A stretch of DNA of 64,000 nt. It comes from Methylobacterium sp. 17Sr1-1. GTDB lineage: Bacteria; Pseudomonadota; Alphaproteobacteria; Rhizobiales; Beijerinckiaceae. Shown one piece after another: positions 1 to 9,337 of this stretch. The notes beneath the pieces were generated by a model, which did no database searches, was not told the origin of the DNA, and saw only the letters and a list, made by a program, of their open reading frames with translations. The DNA is taken from positions 5,973,001 to 6,037,000 of the forward strand of contig NZ_CP029552.1 in the NCBI RefSeq assembly GCF_003173775.1, in the 5' to 3' direction. The first letter of the stretch is position 1. The number at the start of each line of letters is the position of its first letter. Position numbers and translations under genes: made by a program.

Positions 1-293
1 TCGGCGACATCGCGGAAGTGTGGCGCCGGGGCAGCGTGGTCTCGTCCTGGCTCCTCGACCTCACCGCGACCGCGCTCGCCGGCGACGAGAACCTCGACGC
101 CTTCTCGGGCCACGTCGCCGATTCGGGCGAGGGCCGCTGGACGCTGAACGCCGCGATCGAGGAGGCCGTGCCGGCCCACGTGCTGTCGGCCGCGCTCTAC
201 GCCCGCTTCCGCTCGCGCCAGAGCGCGACCTACGCCGACAAGCTGCTCTCGGCGATGCGCAAGGGCTTCGGCGGCCACCAGGAGCCGAAATGA
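1..293 (+). CDS. gnd: 6-phosphogluconate dehydrogenase, decarboxylating (3' end only)
   Basis: This is the C-terminal part of 6-phosphogluconate dehydrogenase, which oxidatively decarboxylates 6-phosphogluconate to ribulose 5-phosphate. The reading frame is already open at the window edge (first full codon at base 3) and ends in TGA at 291-293. The visible 97 residues are the helical C-terminal domain: the stretch [19 protein letters not shown] is typical of the family, followed by the conserved segment around DSGEGRW and a tail with ARFRSRQ. The short tail suggests the shorter (about 330 aa) GndA/YqeC-like class rather than the 470 aa class (inference). The stop overlaps the zwf start (ATGA), so this is the first visible gene of a gnd-zwf-pgl operon. 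Confidence 0.9.
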   Translation, partial: GDIAEVWRRGSVVSSWLLDLTATALAGDENLDAFSGHVADSGEGRWTLNAAIEEAVPAHVLSAALYARFRSRQSATYADKLLSAMRKGFGGHQEPK

Positions 294-1822
294 CGAGCGC
301 CATGGCCGAGGGGGCCGCGCCCCCGCCCGCCTGCACCCTGGTGATCTTCGGGGCGACCGGCGACCTCACCCACCGGCTCCTGATGCCGGCGCTCTACAAT
401 CTCGGTCGCTGGGGCCTGCTGCCGAAGGATTTTTCCGTCATCGGCGTCAGCCGCACGGAGATGTCGTCGGAGGAGTTTCGCGCCGAGCTGAGCGAGACCG
501 TGCGCGGCTTCATCACCGCCAAGGGCGGCGAGGCCGGCGGCGGCTCCTTCGACGAGGGCGTGTGGAACGACCTCGTCGGGCGCGTCCATTACCGCTCGGG
601 CGACCTCTCGGATTCAGGCTTCTTCGCCGAGCTGAAGGGCGCCATCGCCGAGGTGTCGGGCCAGGAGAGCGGCGGCAACGTCCTGTTCTACCTCGCGGTC
701 GCCGCCAGCCTGTTCGGGCCGACGATCGCCAAGCTCGGCGAGGCGGGCCTGACCGAGGAGGGTGAGGATAGCTGGCGCCGGGTCATCATCGAGAAGCCGT
801 TCGGCCACGACCTGCCCTCGGCGGAAAAGCTCGACGCCGACATCCTGAAGGTCCTGTCCGAGGACCAGATCTTCCGCATCGACCACTTCCTCGGCAAGGA
901 GACGGTGCAGAACATCATGGCGTTCCGGTTCGGCAACGGCCTGTTCGAGCCCTTGTGGAACCGGGACCACATCGACCACGTCCAGATCACCGTCGCCGAG
1001 ACCGTCGGCGTCGAGGGGCGGGGGAAGTTCTACGAGGCCACCGGCGCGCTCCGCGACATGGTGCCGAACCACCTGTTCCAGCTCTACACGCTCGTCGCGA
1101 TGGAGCCGCCGATCTCGTTCGAGGCCGAGGCCGTGCGCGACAAGAAGGAGGAGGTGCTGCTCGCCACCCCCTCGGCCAGAGTCGAGGACGTGGTGCGGGG
1201 CCGCTACACCGCCGGCACCGTCAACGGCAAGGCCGTGAAGGACTACCGCGAGGAGCCCGACGTCGCGCCGGACAGCGGCACCGAGACCTTCGTGGCCCTG
1301 AAGCTCGGCATCGACAACTGGCGCTGGGCCGGGGTGCCGTTCTATCTGCGCACCGGCAAGGCGATGACCCGGCGCGACACCGAGATCGCGATCCGGTTCA
1401 AGCAGGCGCCGCTGTCGCTGTTCAAGGGCACCAACGTGCGCGAGGACGTGCCGAACTGGCTGGTGCTGCAGTTGCAGCCCGACGAGGGCATCTCGCTGCA
1501 ATTCGGCGCCAAGGTGCCGGGCCCGGCGGTGCGGCTGGGCAGCGTCGACATGCGGTTCTGCTACAAGGACTACTTCAAGACCGAGCCCAGCACCGGCTAC
1601 GAGACGCTGATCTACGACGCGATGATCGGCGATCCGACTTTGTTCCAGCGCGCCGACATGATCGAGGCCGGCTGGCGCATCGTCCAGCCGATCCTCGACG
1701 CGGCGGAAAAGGGCGAACTCGCCGCCCTCCCCTACGAGGCGGGCAGCGCCGGGCCGAGGCAAGCCCGCGACCTCCTGACCCGCGACGGACGGGACTGGCG
1801 CTCGCTGGAGCACGGGTCGTGA
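290..1822 (+). CDS. zwf: Glucose-6-phosphate 1-dehydrogenase
   Basis: The product (510 aa) oxidises glucose 6-phosphate to 6-phosphogluconolactone with NAD(P)+, the entry step of the oxidative pentose-phosphate pathway. The N-terminal Rossmann motif GATGDLTHR lies near residue 22. The active-site signature RIDHFLGKE, containing the substrate-binding His and Lys, is near residue 200. Length matches the family. The ATG start at 290 overlaps the gnd stop (ATGA); an in-frame extension upstream exists but would run through gnd. The 3' end overlaps pgl (GTGA), so the three genes are probably translationally coupled. Confidence 0.97.
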   Translation: MTSAMAEGAAPPPACTLVIFGATGDLTHRLLMPALYNLGRWGLLPKDFSVIGVSRTEMSSEEFRAELSETVRGFITAKGGEAGGGSFDEGVWNDLVGRVHYRSGDLSDSGFFAELKGAIAEVSGQESGGNVLFYLAVAASLFGPTIAKLGEAGLTEEGEDSWRRVIIEKPFGHDLPSAEKLDADILKVLSEDQIFRIDHFLGKETVQNIMAFRFGNGLFEPLWNRDHIDHVQITVAETVGVEGRGKFYEATGALRDMVPNHLFQLYTLVAMEPPISFEAEAVRDKKEEVLLATPSARVEDVVRGRYTAGTVNGKAVKDYREEPDVAPDSGTETFVALKLGIDNWRWAGVPFYLRTGKAMTRRDTEIAIRFKQAPLSLFKGTNVREDVPNWLVLQLQPDEGISLQFGAKVPGPAVRLGSVDMRFCYKDYFKTEPSTGYETLIYDAMIGDPTLFQRADMIEAGWRIVQPILDAAEKGELAALPYEAGSAGPRQARDLLTRDGRDWRSLEHGS

Positions 1823-2538
1823 GCGCCCTCCCCCCCGGATCCCGCATCCTGCCCGATGCCGACGCGGTCGCCCGGGCGGCGGCCGAGCGGCTGGTCGCCG
1901 TGGCCTCCGCCAAGCAGGGGCGGATCGGACTCTGCCTGGCGGGCGGCTCGACCCCGAAGCTGCTCTACCGGCTGCTCGCCGGGCCGGACTTCCGCGACCG
2001 CCTCCCCTGGGAGCGCCTGCACTGGTTCTTCGGCGACGAGCGCGTCGGCGACGGGCCCGAGGCCGGCAGCAACCGGCGCCTGGCCGAGGAAGCGTTCGGT
2101 GACCTCGTGCCCGACGGCCACCTGCACCCGATCCCGACCGACCGCGACGTGCCGGCCTGCGCGGAGGCCTATGCGGCGGAGCTGAGGGCCTGGTACGGCG
2201 CAGACCGGCTCGATCCGGACCGGCCGCTCTTCGACCTCGTGCTCCTCGGCCTCGGCGAGGACGGCCACACCGCCTCGCTGTTCCCGGGCAAGCCCGAGGC
2301 GCGGGAGGGCGAGGCCTGGGTCGTGGCGGTGCCGGAGGCCGGCCTCGCCCCCTTCGTCCCGCGGGTGAGCCTGACCCTGCCGGCGCTCGGAGCGACGCCG
2401 CTGATCCTGTTCCTGGTCACCGGCGCGGGCAAGCGGGCGCCGCTCGTGCGTCTCGCCGCCGGCGAGGATCTGCCCTCCGGCCGGGCCCGGGCCCGCGGGG
2501 AGACGGTGTGGCTGCTCGACCAGGCTGCCGCGGGCTGA
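1819..2538 (+). CDS. pgl: 6-phosphogluconolactonase (DevB family)
   Basis: This 239 aa enzyme hydrolyses 6-phosphogluconolactone to 6-phosphogluconate, between the zwf and gnd steps. Family motifs are visible: GGSTPKLLYRLL near residue 40, FGDERVG near residue 73, and GLGEDGHTASLFPG near residue 148. The start is GTG at 1819, sharing bases with the zwf stop (GTGA); no better start lies close by. With gnd and zwf it completes the oxidative branch in one operon. The next gene on this strand is 600 bp away, so the operon probably ends here. Confidence 0.96.
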   Translation: MSALPPGSRILPDADAVARAAAERLVAVASAKQGRIGLCLAGGSTPKLLYRLLAGPDFRDRLPWERLHWFFGDERVGDGPEAGSNRRLAEEAFGDLVPDGHLHPIPTDRDVPACAEAYAAELRAWYGADRLDPDRPLFDLVLLGLGEDGHTASLFPGKPEAREGEAWVVAVPEAGLAPFVPRVSLTLPALGATPLILFLVTGAGKRAPLVRLAAGEDLPSGRARARGETVWLLDQAAAG

Positions 2539-3158
2539 CGGAGGGCAGGTTTGGGCCGTGCAAGGCTTGCGTGTAAGCGGGGCCGTCGCGTCTTGGCGGC
2601 CCGGCGCCCGTCCCATCGTGTCGTGGAATGCACCGGACACGCGGCGGCCGATTCTCACCCCAGCTTCCGCTTGGTTCGTCCAAGTCAACATGAAGCTTAT
2701 CTCCCCTCTCCCGTGGGGAAGCGTGGCCGAAGGTGAGTGTACCGCGCTTCCGTGTAAAGTTGTGTCCGCGGTGCCGGCAGCGGAACAGTCCGAGTTCGAC
2801 TCAGAACCGTAGCACCCTCACCCCTACCCCTCTCCCACACGGGAGGGGGGATCCCGCGCCTTATCGATGTCGGAACGAGCCGGGCGGGGAGCGGATCATG
2901 AGCCGAGCCAGAGGCTCCGTTGAGGAGGCTGCAGTCCGTCGACAGGGTGCCGAGGTATTCGCGCGGCCTGACGCAGCGATGACGCAGCATCATCGTCACA
3001 ATCTGTAATTGACGAAACGTGCTCCTTAACGGTTAGCCGGGTAAAAAATTGTCAACAGTGATTGGGTATTAACGCCTGACTGTAAGGTTCAGTGAACGCA
3101 GATCTGCGTCACCGATTCACCGCCAGCTCTCCCGGGGGCTGTCTTGCCGAGCAGGCCG
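2539..3158. other. Intergenic region with palindromic repeat halves
   Basis: No convincing gene lies in these 620 bases; the short frames here have no family resemblance. The left part carries two CCCCTCTCCC-type palindromic arms, around 2701-2717 and 2813-2860, which are related to the repeats at 9110-9306 and 36040-36286. The right part, about 2985-3090, is AT-richer than its surroundings and probably holds the promoter of the chemoreceptor gene. I could not identify a clear -35/-10 pair. Confidence 0.5.
2813..2860. repeat. Dispersed GC-rich palindrome (family A)
   Basis: The segment contains CCCTACCCCTCTCCCACAC followed by GGGAGGGGGGATCCCGCG, a hairpin-forming arm shared almost word for word with copies at 9110-9306, 36040-36286 and 62624-62664. 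It lies between genes, as do the other copies. Confidence 0.7.
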
Positions 3159-4844
3159 ATGCGCGCGCTCAACAATCTCAAGATCGTTCCCAAGCTGGCC
3201 ATCGCGTTCGGCAGCCTGGTGGCCGTCACCCTGACGGTCAACGCCCTGAACTATTGGAGCTTCCAGTCGATCGAGGAGCGGAACTACTGGACCGAGCACA
3301 CGCAGGCGGTACTTCACGCCGTCGACGACGCCCTGGCCGGGATGCTCAACCAGGAAACGGGCGTGCGCGGCTATCTGCTGGCGGCCGATCCGTCGTTCCT
3401 CGCCCCCTACCGTCAGGGGCAGCAGACCTATCGGGCCGCCATCACCGAGGCCAAGCGCCTGACAGCCGACAACCCGGCGCAGCAGGCCCGCCTCGACACG
3501 CTCGACCGGCATGCGAAGCATTGGATGCAGGATGTTGCCGAGAAGGAGGTCGCCCTGATGGGCGATGCGGCGACCCGCGACCAGGCCCGCACCATTGCCG
3601 TCAAGGGAGTCGGCAAGGCGGCGATGGACGCCCTGCGCGAGACGGCGTCCGAGTTCCGGGCCGTCGAGCGCGCGCTGATGGACGAGCGCGGCCGCGCGCA
3701 GGCGCGCACCTTCCAGCTCGCCGACCTGCTGAACCTGGCCGGGGTCGCCGCGAGCCTGCTGATCGCCGCCGTGATGGCCCTCATGGTCTCGCGCACCCTC
3801 GCCTTGCCGCTGCGGGCGATGGCGGCGCTGATGCAGCGGCTGGCGCAGGGCGACAAGACGATCGTGGTCGCCGGCCTCGAGCGCGGCGACGAGGTCGGCG
3901 CCATGGCGCAGGCCGTCGAGGTGTTTCGCCGGAACGCCATCGAGGCGGAGCGGCTCGCCGCCGCCCAGGCTGCCGAGGACGAGGCCCGGATGCGCCGCGC
4001 CCGCCTCGTCGACGACCTGGCGCGGGACTTCGAGCGGACCGTGTCGGGCCTCACCGCCGGCCTCGCCGGTGCCGCCACCGAGATGGAGGCGACCGCGCGC
4101 GCCATGACGGGCGTGGCCGAGGAGACGACCCGCCAGACCGTCACGGTGGCGGGCGCCGCCTCGCAGACCTCCTCCAACGTCCAGACGGTCGCGGCGGCGA
4201 GCGAGGAGATGACCGCCTCGATCCAGGAGATCGCCCAGCAGGTCGCCCAGTCGTCCCGTATCGCCGCCCGCGCCGTGGAGGACGCGGCGCGCACCAACGC
4301 GACGGTGCAGCGCCTCGCCGGGACGGCGGAGCGGATCGGCGACTTCGTCGCCACCGTGTCGAGCATCGCCAGCCAGACCAACCTGCTCGCGCTCAACGCC
4401 ACGATCGAGGCGGCGCGCGCGGGCGCGGCGGGCCGCGGCTTCGCGGTGGTGGCGGCGGAGGTCAAGGAGCTCGCCGGCCAGACCGGCAAGGCCACCGACG
4501 AGATCGGCGCCCGGATCGGCGAGATCCAGGACGCGACCCGCGAGACCGTGACCGACATCCGCCAGATCGCCAAGGTGATCGAGGACCTGTCGACCTACGC
4601 CGCCACCATCGCGGCGGCGATGGAGGAGCAGGGCAGCGCGGTGCAGGAGATCACCCGCAACGTGCAGCAGGCGGCCCGCGGCACCGAGCAGGTCACCGGC
4701 AACATCGCCGGAGTCCGCGACGGCGCCGGCCAGACCAGCGCCGCCGCGTCCCAGGTCCTGGATGCCGCGCAGGAGCTGTCGCGGCAGTCGGAGATGCTGC
4801 GGCACGAGGTGACGCGCTTCCTCGGGCAGGTGAAGGCGGCGTGA
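3159..4844 (+). CDS. Methyl-accepting chemotaxis protein with CHASE3 sensor domain
   Basis: This is a membrane chemoreceptor (561 aa) that would relay a periplasmic signal to CheA/CheW. TM1 is at residues 7-27. The periplasmic segment contains the CHASE3 hallmark [20 protein letters not shown]2 is around 190-210 and is followed by a HAMP linker and the long coiled-coil signalling domain. The hairpin tip is recognisable near residue 408 ([14 protein letters not shown], then [11 protein letters not shown]). The ATG at 3159 is preferred; a TTG at 3144 would add five residues. No che genes are nearby, so it is an orphan receptor. The ligand cannot be read from sequence. Confidence 0.93.
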   Translation: MRALNNLKIVPKLAIAFGSLVAVTLTVNALNYWSFQSIEERNYWTEHTQAVLHAVDDALAGMLNQETGVRGYLLAADPSFLAPYRQGQQTYRAAITEAKRLTADNPAQQARLDTLDRHAKHWMQDVAEKEVALMGDAATRDQARTIAVKGVGKAAMDALRETASEFRAVERALMDERGRAQARTFQLADLLNLAGVAASLLIAAVMALMVSRTLALPLRAMAALMQRLAQGDKTIVVAGLERGDEVGAMAQAVEVFRRNAIEAERLAAAQAAEDEARMRRARLVDDLARDFERTVSGLTAGLAGAATEMEATARAMTGVAEETTRQTVTVAGAASQTSSNVQTVAAASEEMTASIQEIAQQVAQSSRIAARAVEDAARTNATVQRLAGTAERIGDFVATVSSIASQTNLLALNATIEAARAGAAGRGFAVVAAEVKELAGQTGKATDEIGARIGEIQDATRETVTDIRQIAKVIEDLSTYAATIAAAMEEQGSAVQEITRNVQQAARGTEQVTGNIAGVRDGAGQTSAAASQVLDAAQELSRQSEMLRHEVTRFLGQVKAA

Positions 4845-4926
4845 GGAACGGCGCGGGTCCGCCGGTTCGTACCCCGAGGGACGATAGAGGCCCAGGTTTC
4901 TCCTCTATCCGTGGGTTAGAGCGGCC

Positions 4927-5016
4927 CTGTCCGGACACAATGATATGGCGCGTCTCCCCCTCCCGCGTGGGAGAGGGGAGACGCGCCTAATTCTAAAAGG
5001 GGTTTTCCCCGGACAG
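4927..5016. repeat. 90-bp nested palindromic element (family A variant)
   Basis: The outer arms are CTGTCCGG (4927-4934) and CCGGACAG (5009-5016). Inside is a near-perfect 18/19-base hairpin with arms at 4947-4964 and 4969-4987 and loop GCGT. The same outer and inner words recur at 36045-36085. It sits at the remnant 3' end of the frameshifted marR gene. Confidence 0.75.
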
Positions 5017-5093
5017 TCCTGCGGGGCGAGGAGAAGCTCGCGGTTCGCCTGTCGTCGAGTTGCCGACAGCCCGCGGAATTCCGTTCCGCGCCG

Positions 5094-5507
5094 TCACCCC
5101 CGACATGCCGACGAAGGCCGACGAGCTGCGCCAGCAGCCGGACCATCCCGGCCCGCGCCCCGGGATCGAGGGGCGCCAGGAGCCGCTGCGGGACGCGGGC
5201 CACCGCCGGCTCCACGTCGCGCAGCGCCTGGGCACCGGACGGCGACCTTGTCTCGCGGGCTCGGGCTGCGCAGGACCCAGCCCTTCGCCGCCAGCCGCTC
5301 CAGCACGCTGCCGAGGGTCGAGCGGTCGAAGGCGATGAGGGAGGCCGGCCGGGTCGCGTCGACCCCGGGATTCTCGCGGATCGCCGTCAGCGCGGCGTAC
5401 TGGACCGAGGTCAGCCCGAAGGTGGCACATTCCTCGGCGAACCAAGCCGTCGCGATCCGGCGCAGGCGGCGGAGCAGGTGGCCCGGCGTCGCGTCGATGT
5501 CGCTCAT
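5094..5507 (-). pseudogene. MarR-family transcriptional regulator, frameshifted
   Basis: Residues 1-76 from ATG 5507 read as a normal MarR winged-helix domain: a helix with RRIATAWFAEECATFGLT, then QYAALTAIRENPGVDAT, and a recognition helix and wing with FDRSTLGSVLERLAAKGWV and RSPSPRDK. Just after RDK the frame degenerates into Gly/Ala/Arg-rich sequence. The expected C-terminal dimerisation helix (QALRDVEPAVARVPQRLLAPL) continues in another frame from about 5230 down to about 5089. Roughly ten codons expected between the wing and that helix are compressed into 16 bases, so a short deletion rather than a single-base error is likely. The repeat at 4927-5016 follows. It would probably fail to dimerise normally if translated. 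Confidence 0.75.
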
Positions 5508-5601
5508 CGGGGGGTGATCGTGCTCTCGGCTCTGGCGTTCCTCGCCGGAGGCTTGGGTTCTGAACCAACAGCCGTTTTCGAGCACGATCCGACCGCGCTC
5601 G

Positions 5602-6687
5602 TCACACGAAGTGCTTCGAGAGCTTCAGCCCTTGCGCCTGGTAGTTCGAGCCGGCCGCGCTCCCGTAGAGGGCGGCCGGGCGCTGGGCCATGCGCTCGTA
5701 GACGAGGCGGCCGACGATCTGGCCGTCCTCCAGCATGAACGGCACGTCGCGGGAGCGCACCTCCAGCACCGCGCGGGCGCCGGTGCCGCCGGCCTCGGCA
5801 TGGCCGAAGCCGGGATCGAAGAAGCCCGCGTAATGGACCCGGAACTCGCCGACGAGCGGATCGAACGGCACCATCTCGGCGGCGAAGTCCGGCGGCACCT
5901 GCACCGACTCCTTCGAGGCCAGGATGTAGAACTGGCCCGGATCGAGGATCAGGGTGCCGGAGCCGTCGGTCCGCAGGGGCTCCCAGAACTCGGAGGCCGG
6001 GTAGGTGCGGGGCCGGTCGACGTCGACGAGGCCGGTATGGCGCTTGGCGCGGTAGCCGATCAGCCCGTCGAAGCCCGAGAGGTCGACCGAGACCGCGACT
6101 CCGCCCTGGAACGAGGGATCGGCGGCATCGACCAGCGGCGTCGCCGCATGCAGGCGGGCGAGCGCGGCGTCGTCGAGGCGCACCGCGCCGCGGCGGAAGC
6201 GCAGCTGCGACAGCCGCGAGCCGGTGCGCACCAGCACCGGGAAGGTCCGCGGCGAGATCTCGGCGAAGAGCGGGCCGGCATAGCCGGCCTCGACCATGTC
6301 GAATTCCCGCGCCTGGTCGGTGATGACCCGGGTGAACACGTCGATGCGCCCGGTCGAGCTTTTGGGGTTCGCGCTGGCAGCGAGGTCCGGCGGCAGGGCC
6401 AGGCCCTCCTGCAACTCGGCGATGTAGACGCAGCCGGTCTCCAGCACCGCGCCCTGGCGCAGGTCGATCTCGTGCAGCTTCAGCTTGGCGAGGCAGGCGG
6501 CGACGTCGCGGGTGCGCCCCGGCAGGAAGCTCGCGCGCACCCGCCAGGCCCGGGCGCCCAGCCGCAGGTCGAGGCTCGCCGGCTGGATCTGGTCGTCCGC
6601 GAAGGGGCTGGCTGGCCGGATCACCCCGGCGCCGGCGAGCGCCGCGATGGCCTCCGCCGATTGAATCCCGTCCTCGAGCTTCACCAT
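5602..6687 (-). CDS. dcd: 2'-deoxycytidine 5'-triphosphate deaminase (double-domain type)
   Basis: This 361 aa protein converts dCTP to dUTP for thymidylate synthesis. It is nearly twice the length of E. coli Dcd (about 190 aa) and reads as two tandem dUTPase-like folds, the form common in alphaproteobacteria. The first half carries DLRLG near residue 41 and PKSSTGRIDVFTRVI near residue 109. The second half repeats a similar layout, with LILDPGQFYILASKE and EFRVHYAGFFDPGFG. The start is ATG 6687. Its upstream neighbour on the same strand is an unrelated membrane protein 60 bases away. Confidence 0.9.
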   Translation of the reverse strand: MVKLEDGIQSAEAIAALAGAGVIRPASPFADDQIQPASLDLRLGARAWRVRASFLPGRTRDVAACLAKLKLHEIDLRQGAVLETGCVYIAELQEGLALPPDLAASANPKSSTGRIDVFTRVITDQAREFDMVEAGYAGPLFAEISPRTFPVLVRTGSRLSQLRFRRGAVRLDDAALARLHAATPLVDAADPSFQGGVAVSVDLSGFDGLIGYRAKRHTGLVDVDRPRTYPASEFWEPLRTDGSGTLILDPGQFYILASKESVQVPPDFAAEMVPFDPLVGEFRVHYAGFFDPGFGHAEAGGTGARAVLEVRSRDVPFMLEDGQIVGRLVYERMAQRPAALYGSAAGSNYQAQGLKLSKHFV

Positions 6688-6747
6688 GACCCGTCCATCC
6701 GCGATAGCGTATTGTCGTAGGCCAGGGTTTCGACGAGGTGAAGAGCC

Positions 6748-7245
6748 TCACGCCTCGTCGCGGACACCGCGGACCACCGCGGCCGCGAGGCTCGCCCGGG
6801 CGATTGCCCCCATGGCGGTGAGGCCGGCGAGCGCACTAGCGACCAGCGGCAGCGTCTCCGGCCACTGGATCAGGGCGGCGAAGCCGAGGGCGGCGACGAG
6901 GTCGGCCCCCGGCCCGCCGGCGAGGATCAGCGAGTGCAGGTCGGGGCCGGGGAGCGCGGTCCCGGTCCGGGCGGCGGCGTGCTCGGTCAGCCGCGCCACC
7001 GCGATCTCGAGGAGCAGGCTCGCGACGAGGGCCGCCGCCGGCCCGCCGGGCGCCCGCCAGGCGAGCGCGAGGGAAAGGGCGAGGCGGATCCAGGGCGTCT
7101 CCCCCGCCCCCTCGCGCCGCGCCGCGACGAGCGCCAGCCCGCACCAGAGGGCGAGCAGGACGAGGGCGGCCTTGTCGGCGCGGGCCGCCAGGCCTGTGGC
7201 GGCGAGAAGCCCCGCGAGGGTTGTGGACGAGCGAAGAAACCTCAT
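6748..7245 (-). CDS. Hypothetical small integral membrane protein
   Basis: This is a 165 aa protein with about four to five hydrophobic segments (for example LAGLLAATGLAARAD, AALVLLALWCGLALVAA, AAALVASLLLEIAVA, and a C-terminal pair around FAALIQWPETLPLVASALAG). I do not recognise the family. It lacks the D-G-x2-A-R motif of CDP-alcohol phosphatidyltransferases. The start is ATG 7245. It is divergent from apaG and lies upstream of dcd on the same strand. Codon composition matches the neighbours, so it is probably real. Confidence 0.6.
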   Translation of the reverse strand: MRFLRSSTTLAGLLAATGLAARADKAALVLLALWCGLALVAARREGAGETPWIRLALSLALAWRAPGGPAAALVASLLLEIAVARLTEHAAARTGTALPGPDLHSLILAGGPGADLVAALGFAALIQWPETLPLVASALAGLTAMGAIARASLAAAVVRGVRDEA

Positions 7246-7377
7246 GGTGGGGATGGGCGCGCCTCGTGCAGGATTACCGACCCTGGTCGCCGGTGATTGA
7301 CGATCCGGAAGGCCGGACGTACCACGACCCCCGTCGGCCGTCGCGCTTGCCCGCGGGCCGCCAGCGGAGGTTCCCTG

Positions 7378-7770
7378 ATGTACAAGGCAGAGACCCGCGG
7401 CATCAGCGTGTCCGTGCAGCCGCGCTTCGTCGAGGAGGAATCCTCGCCCGACAGCGGACGCTACTTCTTCGCCTATACGGTGGAGATCACCAACAACGGC
7501 AGCGAGCAGGTGCAGCTGCGCTCCCGCCACTGGCGCATCGTCGACGGTCGCGGCGAGATGCAGGAGGTGCGCGGCGCCGGCGTGGTCGGCAAGCAGCCGG
7601 TGCTCGGGCCCGGCGAATCGTTCAGCTACACCAGCGGATGCCCCCTCACGACGCCGGACGGCACGATGGAGGGCACCTACACCATGGCGACCCCGGACGG
7701 CCGCAGCTTCGAGGCGGCGATCCCCGCCTTCTCGCTCGACTCGCCGCATGTGCGCCGGGTGATGCACTAA
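7378..7770 (+). CDS. apaG: ApaG domain protein
   Basis: ApaG is a 130 aa beta-sandwich protein of uncertain role; the E. coli gene is linked to Co2+ resistance and Mg2+ efflux phenotypes. Family signatures are visible: YFFAYTVEITNNGSE near residue 31, LRSRHWRIVDG near residue 49, VVGKQPVLGPGESFSYTSG near residue 73, and GTMEGTY near residue 96. The start ATG 7378 is preceded by a strong GGAGG (7366-7370) at 7-base spacing; an upstream in-frame start has no such site. It is monocistronic, with the argE-like gene 108 bases downstream. Confidence 0.94.
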   Translation: MYKAETRGISVSVQPRFVEEESSPDSGRYFFAYTVEITNNGSEQVQLRSRHWRIVDGRGEMQEVRGAGVVGKQPVLGPGESFSYTSGCPLTTPDGTMEGTYTMATPDGRSFEAAIPAFSLDSPHVRRVMH

Positions 7771-7878
7771 CGTCCAGCCGTGCTCCGGCGTCCGGGGGTC
7801 CTTGCGCCGGCGCGGCTGTCGGGGGCGGCGGGCTTGGGCTAAGACCTGAGCTTTCCCCCTGTGAGACCGCCCGCCCCG

Positions 7879-9063
7879 ATGACCCAGACCGGCCCCCGCC
7901 TGACCCCGCTCGAACTCCTCGCCCGGCTGGTCTCCTTCGACACCGAGAGCCAGAAGTCGAACCTGCCGCTGATCGCGTGGGTCCGCGACTACCTCGACGC
8001 CTGGGGCGTGCCCTACGTCGTCGCCCCCAACGAGGCCGGCGACAAGGCGGCCCTCTTCGCCACGGTCGGGCCGATGCGGGACGGCGGCGTGGTGCTGTCG
8101 GGCCACACCGACGTGGTGCCGGTGGCCGGGCAATCCTGGACCAGCGACCCCTACACCCTGCGCGTCGCCGACGGCAAAGCCTATGGCCGCGGCGCCGTCG
8201 ACATGAAGGGCTTCGACGCGCTCTGCCTCGCCCTGGTGCCGGAGATGCTGGCGGCCGACCTCAAGACGCCGATCCACATCCTGCTCTCCTACGACGAGGA
8301 GCTGACCTGCCTCGGCGTCGCCGACGTGATCGCCCGTTTCGGCAAGGATCTGCCGCGGCCCGGCGCGGTGATCGTCGGCGAGCCGACCGACCTCGACGTC
8401 GCCGACGCCCACAAGAGCATCTACACCTACCGCACTACCGTCCACGGCCACGAGGCGCATTCCTCGAAGCCGGCGCTGGGCGCCAACGCCGTGATGGCAG
8501 CGGCCGAGCTGGTGGCGGGCTTGAACCGCATCGCCGACCAGATGGCGGCGCGGGGCGATGCCGGCGGCCGGTTCGATCCGGGCTACACCACGGTCCATGT
8601 CGGGGTGATCGGCGGCGGCACCGCCCGCAACATCCTGCCGAAATCCTGCGAGTTCCAGTGGGAGTTCCGCGGCCTGCCGGACCTGCCCCGCGACGAGATC
8701 CCGGACCTGTTCGCGACCGAGGTGGAGCGGGTGACCCGCGAGCGGCTCAACCGCTTCGGCGCCTACGGCCATATCGAGACCGAGGAGGATGCGGCGGTGC
8801 CGGGGCTGGCTCCCGAGCCCGGCTCCCCGGCCGAGCGCCTGGCCCTGCGGCTCGCCGGCCGCAACCACACCATCACGGTGCCCTACGCCACCGAGGCCGG
8901 CCGCTTCCAGCTCGCCGGCCTGCCGACCGTGGTCTGCGGCCCGGGCTCGATCGACCAGGCGCACCAGCCCGACGAGTACATCACGCTCGCGGCCCTGGAG
9001 GCGGGGGAAGTCTTTCTGCGCCAGCTGGTGCGGGATTGCGCGGCGGGGTGGAGCCCAGTGTGA
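7879..9063 (+). CDS. argE: Acetylornithine deacetylase (ArgE, M20 family)
   Basis: This 394 aa zinc hydrolase probably removes the acetyl group from N-acetylornithine in arginine synthesis. Metal ligand and catalytic motifs are visible: SGHTDVVP (His-Asp) near residue 74, GRGAVDMKG near residue 106, and SYDEELTCLG with the catalytic Glu near residue 136. The dimerisation-domain His segment HGHEAHSSKP is near residue 190. The SYDEE-x-x-CLG version is typical of ArgE rather than DapE. ATG 7879 is chosen; GTG 7861 would add six residues. argD and argF lie on the opposite strand about 4 kb away. Confidence 0.9.
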   Translation: MTQTGPRLTPLELLARLVSFDTESQKSNLPLIAWVRDYLDAWGVPYVVAPNEAGDKAALFATVGPMRDGGVVLSGHTDVVPVAGQSWTSDPYTLRVADGKAYGRGAVDMKGFDALCLALVPEMLAADLKTPIHILLSYDEELTCLGVADVIARFGKDLPRPGAVIVGEPTDLDVADAHKSIYTYRTTVHGHEAHSSKPALGANAVMAAAELVAGLNRIADQMAARGDAGGRFDPGYTTVHVGVIGGGTARNILPKSCEFQWEFRGLPDLPRDEIPDLFATEVERVTRERLNRFGAYGHIETEEDAAVPGLAPEPGSPAERLALRLAGRNHTITVPYATEAGRFQLAGLPTVVCGPGSIDQAHQPDEYITLAALEAGEVFLRQLVRDCAAGWSPV

Positions 9064-9109
9064 CGCGCCGTTCCCGATCCTCGAAATACACTGCGTTGTA
9101 AATGTTGAT

Positions 9110-9306
9110 CGCGGGATCCCCTCTCCCGTGTGGGAGAGGGGTAGGGGCGATCGAAGATCGCGCAGGGTGGCTCGGGTTCAGAATAAGACACCCAAGTCGA
9201 GCTGCGCGGCTCTACGGTTCAGGGGCATTGCGGAAACCGAGCCACCCTCACGCGGGATCTTCGATCCCCTGACCCCTCTCCCAAACGGGAGAGGGGGACG
9301 CGCTCT
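9110..9306. repeat. Large inverted-repeat element (family A)
   Basis: The element starts with GCGGGATCCCCTCTCCCGTG, a hairpin in itself, followed by GGGAGAGGGGTAGGGGCGAT and GGGTGGCTCGG. After a 60-base spacer come the inverted counterparts CCGAGCCACCCTCACGCGG and CCCCTCTCCCAAACGGGAGA. The arms can pair over some 60-70 bases each. The same architecture occurs at 36040-36286. It lies between the convergent argE and lysE-like genes. Confidence 0.8.
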
Positions 9307-9337
9307 ACTTTTGATGTCAGCGACCATTGTTTCGGCC

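Noticed and set aside
614..1813. Long antisense frame opposite zwf (399 codons)
   Set aside because: It mirrors the codon pattern of zwf, is rich in Arg/Leu/His without motifs, and high GC makes long antisense frames common. The same holds for the frames opposite the mcp, ecm, siaA-like and lnt genes.
2985..3090. Promoter of the chemoreceptor gene with TTGACG near 3008
   Set aside because: No -10 box at acceptable spacing; only the AT-rich character supports a promoter.
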